From CAZJDV01 sp964544865 (GTDB taxonomy: Bacteria > Chloroflexota > Dehalococcoidia > Lucifugimonadales > CAJWER01): a stretch of 10,354 nt of DNA. The number at the start of each line of letters is the position of its first letter. Position 1 is the stretch's first letter. Below, in pieces: positions 6,779 to 10,354 of this stretch. Position numbers and translations under genes: made by a program. Location of the stretch: contig CAZJDV010000087.1 in assembly GCA_964544865.1 (NCBI GenBank), positions 1-10,354 on the forward strand, written 5' to 3'. The notes beneath the pieces were generated by a model. It did no database searches and was not told the DNA's origin. It worked only from the letters and a program-made list of their open reading frames with translations.

Positions 6779-7430
6779 TTGGCTGGGAAGATTCTTGCAG
6801 TTTTGCCCCTTGACGCAATGCTACCACTCTTAGTCCACCGCAGACTCGCGGACATCCTTGCGCAGATGGACGAAATCAACCGGGTCTGGGATAGCCGTAT
6901 TGGCCAGCCTGTGGAACTTCACACTGGAGTCAACACCGGGATCGTGGTGGCGGGTGAGATCGGTGCAGGCTTGGACGGGGCCTACGCTGTGACTGGCGAT
7001 ACCACGAACCTCGCCTCACGCCTTCAGAGCCTGCTCGAGCGGGGCAGATCTTGGTCGGATCAAATACACACTGGCTGGCATCCCACGAATGTTCCTTCAT
7101 GCCAGCGCATTCCGTCTCGTTCAAAGGGCTTGATAAGCCGCTGGAGGTCTACAATCTCCAGGGCCTGCGCGAACATCCCGCGCCCAGACACAACCAGAGT
7201 CAGATCGGTATTAGCTCTCCGCTGGTCGGCAGAGACTCCGAACTTGGCGCGTTTGTCGAACGAATAAAGTGCGCGCAAGGGGGACAAGGGGGGGCGTTTC
7301 GATAGTTGGAGAGGCCGGGATTGGCAAATCGCGCCTCGTCGCCGAAGTACGAAGCCAAGCGGAGCGGATTGGGATCAGGTGGCTGGAGGGGAGATTGCTT
7401 TCCTATGGTGGGGGCTACCATCCCATCGAA
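6779..7430 (+). pseudogene. Remnant of a class III adenylate/guanylate cyclase fused to an AAA-type ATPase
   Basis: Three frames in series give one protein. Bases 6779-7045 encode the second half of a cyclase homology domain: KILAV, then HTGVNTGIVVAGEIG, AVTGDTTNLASRLQSLLERG, where the Asn and Arg of NLASR are typical transition-state residues. After a -1 shift in GGGGC at 7041-7045, the frame to about 7293 reads QILVGS, SFKGLDKPLEVYNLQGLRE and PLVGRDSEL, the linker and start of the ATPase. After another -1 shift near 7287-7296 the Walker A loop GEAGIGKSRL appears, followed by WLEGRLLSYGG. Similarity then stops at the 3' end of the convergent GGT-like gene. The N-terminal half with the metal-binding aspartates is missing, as is the rest of the ATPase and any TPR region. 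Intact members are large signalling or regulatory proteins. This copy cannot be functional as read. Confidence 0.85.
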
Positions 7431-9214
7431 TATCCGATGTTTCCCTTGGGGGAAGCCGCGCCCATGATGACGCCGTTGGCTTTGTCGTATCGGATGGCAA
7501 GCATCTTGCCGCCCTGCCAGGGCCCGGACAAGACTATCTCGTGGCCGCGGCGCCTTAGTCCGGCGATGGTCTCCGGGGGGAGGAGGGAGTCCGCCGTGAC
7601 GCGGCCCGGGTGGGCCGACCTGGGATAGAAGGAGGACGGAAAGTGGGTGGTCGACAGATTCGGCGCGTCAATGGCCTCCTGGATGTTCATGCCAAACTCG
7701 ACGTAGTTCAGGAAGAACTGGAGGCTCCACTGCTCCTGGCGGTCGCCGCCCGGCGTGCCGAAGACCATGAACGGCTCGCCGTCCCTCGTCACCAGGGACG
7801 GGGTGAGCGTCGCGCGGGGACGTTTTCGGGGTTCCAGCGCGTTGGGCCGCAGGGGGTTGAGGTAAAACATCTGGCCACGAGTTCCGATGGGAAAACCGAG
7901 GCCTTTAATGACGGGCGAGGTGGGAATCCAGCCGCCGCTGGGGGTGGCGGCCACCATGTTGCCCTCGATGTCCACGGCGTCGAGGTGGGTGGTGTCGCCG
8001 TCATGGGGCACGCCGGGCGTCATGTCCGCCACGCCTCGCGGTGCTATACCGAGGGCTCTTTGGTTGTCCTCGGCCACCTCATGGAGAACGTACTCCGGGA
8101 TACCGCCCCCCGCGTCGCCGGGACGCATGAGCAGCGAGGCTTCGGCGCCGATAAGTCCGCGCCGCCCGGCGTTGTACTCAGGGGAAAGCAGCACGTCGAA
8201 GGGCACGTCGTCGAAGGCCGGGTCGCCGTAGTAGGCCTCTCGGTCGGCGAAGGCCAACTTGGCAGATTCGATCCAGGTGTGCAGGTAGTCCGCGGAGTTA
8301 TGGCCGAGGGACTTCACGTCGAGGCCGTCCAAGATCGCCAGGTGCTGAAGAAAGGTCGGCCCCTGGGTCCAGGGCGGGCATTTGTGCACGTCCAGACCGT
8401 GGTAGTTGTAGCTCACCGGCTCCTCGACGTCGGCGTGCCACTCCGCGATGTCTTCGTAGGTCAGGAGCGCCTTGTGCGTGGCGCCGCCGGCGTCTTGCAC
8501 AGGGTTGGCGGAGATGAACTCCGCGATACGCTCAGCGATCTCGCCCTTGTAGAAGGCGTCTCGAGCTGCCTCGATTCCCGCGATTCGGCCCTTGTGCTTG
8601 GCAAGCTTCTCGGCGCGACACATGGTCCTGAGGGCACCGGCGAAGTTGGGATTGCGCAGGAGCTCGCCGACCTGGGGGACGCGGCCATCGGGGACGTAGA
8701 TCTCTGCGGTGGTCGGGTAGAGTTCGATGAACCTCTCGGCGCCGGCGGCCAGGTTGAGGTACAGGCCCTCGTAGACAGGGAACCCGTCCTCGGCGAGCTC
8801 GATGGCCGGCTGAAGCACCTGGGCGAAGCTCATGGTCCCGAAGCGCGCCAGCGCCGTCGCCCACGTGTCCACGACGGCCGGTACGCACGCGGGCAGGTAG
8901 CCGTCGCCCGGTATCATGTCGACGCCGTTTTCGCGGCACCAGCCGATGGTGAATGCCTTCGGCGACCAGCCCATGCCGCTAATGGCGAAGGTCTTCTTCT
9001 CGCGGGCGGAGTAGACCAGGGTAGGGACCTCTCCGCCAATGCCGTTGGACTGGGGCTCGACCAGGTTGAGGCAGATGCACATAGCCGCTGCGGAGTCGAT
9101 GGCGTTCCCTCCCTGGACCATGATGCGAAGACCGGCCTCGGCGGCGAGGTAGTGCCCGGCTGTGACTACGCCGCGCCTGCCCATGATAACCGGCCGTGTG
9201 GTGAACGATGCCAT
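7415..9214 (-). CDS. Gamma-glutamyltransferase-family protein (cytosolic, YwrD-like)
   Basis: A complete 599-residue Ntn-hydrolase precursor. The N-terminal part shows VVTAGHYLAAEAGL and GGNAIDSAAA (residues 35-44). The self-cleavage and catalytic site is GDTTHLDAVD, with Thr408 expected to become the N-terminal nucleophile of the small subunit after autoprocessing between Asp407 and Thr408. PSGGW (425-429) and GTPGG (486-490) correspond to the oxyanion and substrate-binding loops. The arginine motif that holds the gamma-glutamyl carboxylate in classic enzymes (RETAP-like) is replaced around residues 78-84 by ISGMGWS, so glutathione is an uncertain substrate and another amide or acyl compound is plausible. 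There is no signal peptide, unlike periplasmic GGT. The ATG is supported by AGGAG at 9227-9223, eight bases away. It lies 105 bases downstream of the mannonate dehydratase on the same strand, and its 3' end meets the truncated cyclase/ATPase remnant. Confidence 0.92.
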   Translation of the reverse strand: MASFTTRPVIMGRRGVVTAGHYLAAEAGLRIMVQGGNAIDSAAAMCICLNLVEPQSNGIGGEVPTLVYSAREKKTFAISGMGWSPKAFTIGWCRENGVDMIPGDGYLPACVPAVVDTWATALARFGTMSFAQVLQPAIELAEDGFPVYEGLYLNLAAGAERFIELYPTTAEIYVPDGRVPQVGELLRNPNFAGALRTMCRAEKLAKHKGRIAGIEAARDAFYKGEIAERIAEFISANPVQDAGGATHKALLTYEDIAEWHADVEEPVSYNYHGLDVHKCPPWTQGPTFLQHLAILDGLDVKSLGHNSADYLHTWIESAKLAFADREAYYGDPAFDDVPFDVLLSPEYNAGRRGLIGAEASLLMRPGDAGGGIPEYVLHEVAEDNQRALGIAPRGVADMTPGVPHDGDTTHLDAVDIEGNMVAATPSGGWIPTSPVIKGLGFPIGTRGQMFYLNPLRPNALEPRKRPRATLTPSLVTRDGEPFMVFGTPGGDRQEQWSLQFFLNYVEFGMNIQEAIDAPNLSTTHFPSSFYPRSAHPGRVTADSLLPPETIAGLRRRGHEIVLSGPWQGGKMLAIRYDKANGVIMGAASPKGNIGYSMGW

Positions 9215-9319
9215 TCTTGTCGCTCCTGTGCGCGAAGTCTCAACGGGCGGTCGCCCGCGCCCGAGAGAGACGATACTTGTCTCCCCCGCGCTCTCTGCGC
9301 TCTCCGTGGTGAGTCTTTG
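9215..9319. other. Spacer with two hairpins and a 9-base tandem repeat
   Basis: Between the mannonate dehydratase stop and the GGT-like start are three small structures. CGGGC-GGTC-GCCCG at 9244-9257 has arms that can also be drawn as 6 bp with a two-base centre. GAGAC...GTCTC at 9267-9283 has a seven-base loop. GCGCTCTCT/GCGCTCTCC at 9288-9305 are adjacent copies matching in eight of nine positions. Neither hairpin is followed by a T-run on the minus strand, so transcription could read through into the GGT-like gene. Confidence 0.45.
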
Positions 9320-10303
9320 TCAGCCCTCGGCGCCGACGACCTGGAGGAGGGCGTTGATGTAGCCGTAGCAGTAGGCGAAGGCGGTCCGCGGGCCGCCTGG
9401 CCCCACGATCTTGGGCGCGTGGTCGGGCATTATCATGTACTCGTATCCGACCTCTTTGTAGGTCCGGAGCGCCCTGAGCATGTCCACGTCGCCCTCGTCG
9501 GGGAACACCTCGACGAAGTCGAACAATCCCCCCTTGATGTTGCGGAAGTGGACGTTGAAAATCTTCTTGCGCTCCCCAAAGTAGCGGATGACGTCGTAGA
9601 TCTCCTCGCCCGGATCCTCCAGCGCCTCCGAAACGGTGCCCTGGCAGAAATTGAGTCCGTGATAGGGACTCTCGTGCATGTCGATGAACCTCTTGAGGCC
9701 ATCGACGGTGCCCAGCACCCTGGCGACGCCTCGATACATATAGTCGCCGATGCTGGGGTCCTGAGGGTGGCAGGCCATGCGGACCTTGTACTCCTCGGCG
9801 ACGGGCACGACCCGCTCCAGGAAGTAGTCGACACGCTCCCAGACCACGTCGGCCGGCGCGGGCGCCCCCTCGGCGTCGGGCAGGGACTGGTCCAGGTCGG
9901 CGTACCGGAAGGACGATAGCTCCGCCCCGCCGCGCCCGTATCTGGGCGAGGTGCGCAGATGCCCCAGGATGGTGATGTTGTACTTGACCGCCGGTATGCC
10001 CGCCTGCGAGGCGTTGCGGATGAGCTGGCAGATATACTCTATCTCATGGTCCCGGTCCTCACTGGGTTCGAGGAACACGTGAGGCGCGCCGTTTTCGCTC
10101 GCCCGTCTCGACCCAAGGGCAAGCTCAACGATGTCCAGCGACAGCCCAAAGGACTCGATCCTCTCTCGGAATGCGGTGAGAACGTCCACGTCCCAGCTTC
10201 GCCAGGGCTCGGGGGGGCTCGCGCAGATGTGCTCGACTCCTAGCTGGGTGAGCAGCTTCAGGTCGCTATCGTCCCGTGGCGCGTCCTGTGTGCCTACGTG
10301 CAT
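9320..10303 (-). CDS. uxuA: Mannonate dehydratase family protein (UxuA-like, short form)
   Basis: A complete 327-residue TIM-barrel enzyme resembling mannonate dehydratase, which converts D-mannonate to 2-keto-3-deoxy-D-gluconate in hexuronate catabolism in the cytoplasm. The expected metal ligands are all present: His179 in CHPQDPS, Cys220 in NFCQGT, His252 in VHFRN and Asp294 in MPDH. The second motif differs slightly from the more usual HPDDP. At 327 residues it is shorter than the roughly 394-residue enterobacterial enzyme, so the substrate could be a related sugar acid. The ATG is supported by GGAGG at 10314-10310, six bases away. A 14-bp palindrome lies just upstream of the ribosome site. 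It ends with TGA, and the GGT-like gene follows after 105 bases on the same strand, perhaps in the same transcript. The symbol is given by family resemblance. Confidence 0.85.
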   Translation of the reverse strand: MHVGTQDAPRDDSDLKLLTQLGVEHICASPPEPWRSWDVDVLTAFRERIESFGLSLDIVELALGSRRASENGAPHVFLEPSEDRDHEIEYICQLIRNASQAGIPAVKYNITILGHLRTSPRYGRGGAELSSFRYADLDQSLPDAEGAPAPADVVWERVDYFLERVVPVAEEYKVRMACHPQDPSIGDYMYRGVARVLGTVDGLKRFIDMHESPYHGLNFCQGTVSEALEDPGEEIYDVIRYFGERKKIFNVHFRNIKGGLFDFVEVFPDEGDVDMLRALRTYKEVGYEYMIMPDHAPKIVGPGGPRTAFAYCYGYINALLQVVGAEG

Positions 10304-10319
10304 TGGCCGCCTCCAGTCG

Positions 10320-10333
10320 CCCGCCGCGGCGGG
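10320..10333. promoter_or_regulatory. 14-bp perfect palindrome in the mannonate dehydratase leader
   Basis: CCCGCCGCGGCGGG is fully self-complementary and lies 5 bases upstream of the ribosome-binding site (10310-10314) of the minus-strand gene starting at 10303. It could be a repressor site or a leader hairpin that affects translation. G/C-only palindromes are more frequent by chance in high-GC DNA. Confidence 0.3.
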
Positions 10334-10354
10334 GCTTGTTGAAGTTTAGAGTCA

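Noticed and set aside
7610..9919. Very long plus-strand open frame (769 residues) antisense to the GGT-like and mannonate dehydratase genes
   Set aside because: Both sense genes are complete, with catalytic motifs and ribosome sites. The antisense frame is an effect of high-GC codon use, has no recognisable domain, and reads through two unrelated genes.
1..10354. Search for a CRISPR array, integrase, transposase, toxin-antitoxin or defence cassette
   Set aside because: No regularly spaced direct repeats, no recombinase or nuclease motifs, and no paired small genes with such features were found.

Overview
The window looks like a metagenome-assembled scaffold from a high-GC, free-living bacterium. 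Two runs of exactly ten Ns (296-305 and 4885-4894) mark scaffold gaps. The gene content is an SDR dehydrogenase, an SGNH-like protein, an Asp-box sialidase-type protein, a dipeptide ABC permease, a class III cyclase/AAA ATPase, a cytosolic gamma-glutamyltransferase-like enzyme and a mannonate dehydratase. This mix resembles uncultivated Chloroflexota (SAR202/Dehalococcoidia-like) or similar oligotrophic heterotrophs. That placement is an inference from gene content, with no marker gene behind it. No rRNA, tRNA, CRISPR array, integrase or transposase was recognised.

Layout. 1-241 (+) is the 3' end of a possible matrixin-like metalloprotease. 242-592 is a spacer with a gap and a candidate promoter at 517-546. 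593-1405 (+) is an intact SDR oxidoreductase, followed at 1500-2740 (+) by an SGNH-hydrolase-like protein whose frame is broken once near 2040. The two look co-directional and possibly co-transcribed. Converging on them is an intact five-Asp-box sialidase/BNR protein at 3988-2945 (-). About 1.3 kb of coding-poor sequence follows (3989-5258), holding inverted repeats and one unidentified coding fragment across the second gap. 6271-5259 (-) is a DppB-type permease with an in-frame TGA and a frameshift, and no DppC follows it. 6601-6389 (-) is a small zinc-ribbon protein missing one cysteine ligand. 6779-7430 (+) is a cyclase/AAA-ATPase remnant cut at both ends and frameshifted twice. The right end carries two intact minus-strand genes, a mannonate dehydratase (10303-9320) followed by a gamma-glutamyltransferase-like protein (9214-7415).

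How the genes fit together. The intact genes suggest a heterotroph that processes sugars, glycans and small amides. The mannonate dehydratase feeds hexuronate carbon to 2-keto-3-deoxygluconate, the SDR oxidises or reduces an alcohol or sugar-like substrate, the Asp-box protein may act on a glycan, and the GGT-like enzyme hydrolyses an amide. No shared pathway can be demonstrated.

The main theme of the middle of the window is damage. All five frame breaks I could place have the same sign (net loss of one base), and there are also one nonsense codon, one lost zinc ligand and one doubly truncated gene. Either this is a decaying accessory region or the assembly carries deletion-type errors. I found no convincing complete novel defence, mobile or biosynthetic system.
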